Assembly (NCBI GenBank): GCA_023151145.1
Contig: JAKLJM010000137.1
Coordinates: 1 to 6,310, forward strand
DNA from: Bacteriovoracaceae bacterium
GTDB lineage: Bacteria; Bdellovibrionota; Bacteriovoracia; Bacteriovoracales; Bacteriovoracaceae
Reading direction: 5' to 3'
DNA length: 6,310 nucleotides
The notes under the pieces were generated by a model that was not told where the DNA came from, did no database searches, and saw only the letters and a list, made by a program, of their open reading frames with translations. The translations under genes and the position numbers were made by a program. Below, piece by piece: positions 6,046 to 6,310 of this stretch (position 1 is the stretch's first letter; the number at the start of each line of letters is the position of its first letter).

Positions 6046-6065
6046 ATTCTATAAAAGGAGTAACT

Positions 6066-6310
6066 ATGAAGTTATTTAGACGTTCTTTAACGGCTCTTTT
6101 GGCCCTAACACTAAGCATTGTTCCCGCTATTGCTGAAGATAAATTAGGTTCTGAAGACAATCCAATTAAAATTTTCTTCACTCCTTCTGTAGATGCTTCT
6201 ACGATCACAAAAAACTCAAGTGACTTCATTAAATATATGGAAAAAGAAACTGGTTTATACTTTAAATCAGCTGTTCCTTCTAACTACATTGCCGTTGTAG
6301 AAGCTTTTGG
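6066..6310 (+). CDS. phnD: PhnD-type phosphate/phosphonate ABC transporter substrate-binding protein (N-terminal part)
   Basis: The first 81 residues of a protein that continues past the window. AAGGAG (6055-6060) lies five bases before ATG 6066, the strongest ribosome binding site in the window, suggesting high expression. Residues 1-23 are a signal peptide (MKLFRRS, hydrophobic core, PAIA|ED cleavage after 23), without a lipobox cysteine, so the protein should be free in the periplasm. The mature start has the PhnD-family pattern: NPIKIFFTPSVDA (32-44), a helix with FIKYMEKETG (54-63), and VPSNYIAVVEA (70-80). In this family the Tyr in that last segment (here Y74) contributes to ligand binding. 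The partners would be the PhnC ATPase and PhnE permease, not visible here. Because the ligand pocket is mostly outside the window, phosphate, phosphite and phosphonate cannot be told apart. It is divergent from the secreted coiled-coil gene, with a 159-base gap. Confidence 0.88.
   Translation, partial: MKLFRRSLTALLALTLSIVPAIAEDKLGSEDNPIKIFFTPSVDASTITKNSSDFIKYMEKETGLYFKSAVPSNYIAVVEAF

Noticed and set aside
5975..6229. Minus-strand 84-residue open frame
   Set aside because: It overlaps the PhnD-like gene start, its signal peptide and its ribosome binding site in antisense.

Overview
The window is AT-rich (roughly one third G+C by eye) and looks like chromosomal DNA from a Gram-negative bacterium: there are signal peptides for periplasmic proteins, an MgtC/SapB-type inner-membrane protein and the start of a periplasmic binding protein. 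An APP1-type phosphatase next to MgtC, a C45-like Ntn hydrolase and several coiled-coil proteins fits a Bdellovibrionota-like organism (Bdellovibrio/Bacteriovorax relatives). That placement is an inference from gene content and base composition, not proof. I see no transposase, phage gene, CRISPR array, tRNA or rRNA.

Layout: (1) 2-229, the 3' end of an unrecognised gene on the + strand. (2) 239-1432 (+), a long charged coiled-coil protein ending in a small-heat-shock-protein-like (alpha-crystallin) domain. (3) 1433-2173 (-), an MgtC/SapB-family membrane protein, with a good promoter and a leader hairpin upstream. (4) 2309-3445 (+), an APP1/DUF2183 phosphatase of the HAD superfamily. (5) 3442-3678 (-), a 78-residue protein with two predicted membrane segments. 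(6) 3710-5398 (+), an Ntn-hydrolase of the C45/choloylglycine-hydrolase type with an extra helical C-terminal region. (7) 5373-5906 (-), a secreted coiled-coil protein. (8) 6066 to the window end (+), the N-terminus of a PhnD-type phosphonate/phosphate-binding protein with a strong ribosome binding site.

Apart from the first two genes, strands alternate gene by gene (- + - + - +), so most genes must be transcribed alone. The three convergent pairs have no gap at all: they abut (1432/1433), overlap by 4 bases (3442-3445) and overlap by 26 bases (5373-5398). The divergent pair at 3678/3710 is only 31 bases apart, so at least one promoter there probably lies inside the opposite gene.

No obvious multi-gene system is encoded. 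The common thread is the cell envelope (inner-membrane MgtC-like protein, a phosphatase family acting on phosphatidate in yeast, an amide or acyl hydrolase, a small membrane protein, two exported proteins), but whether they cooperate is unproven. The most unusual item is the fusion of a long coiled coil to an alpha-crystallin-like domain.
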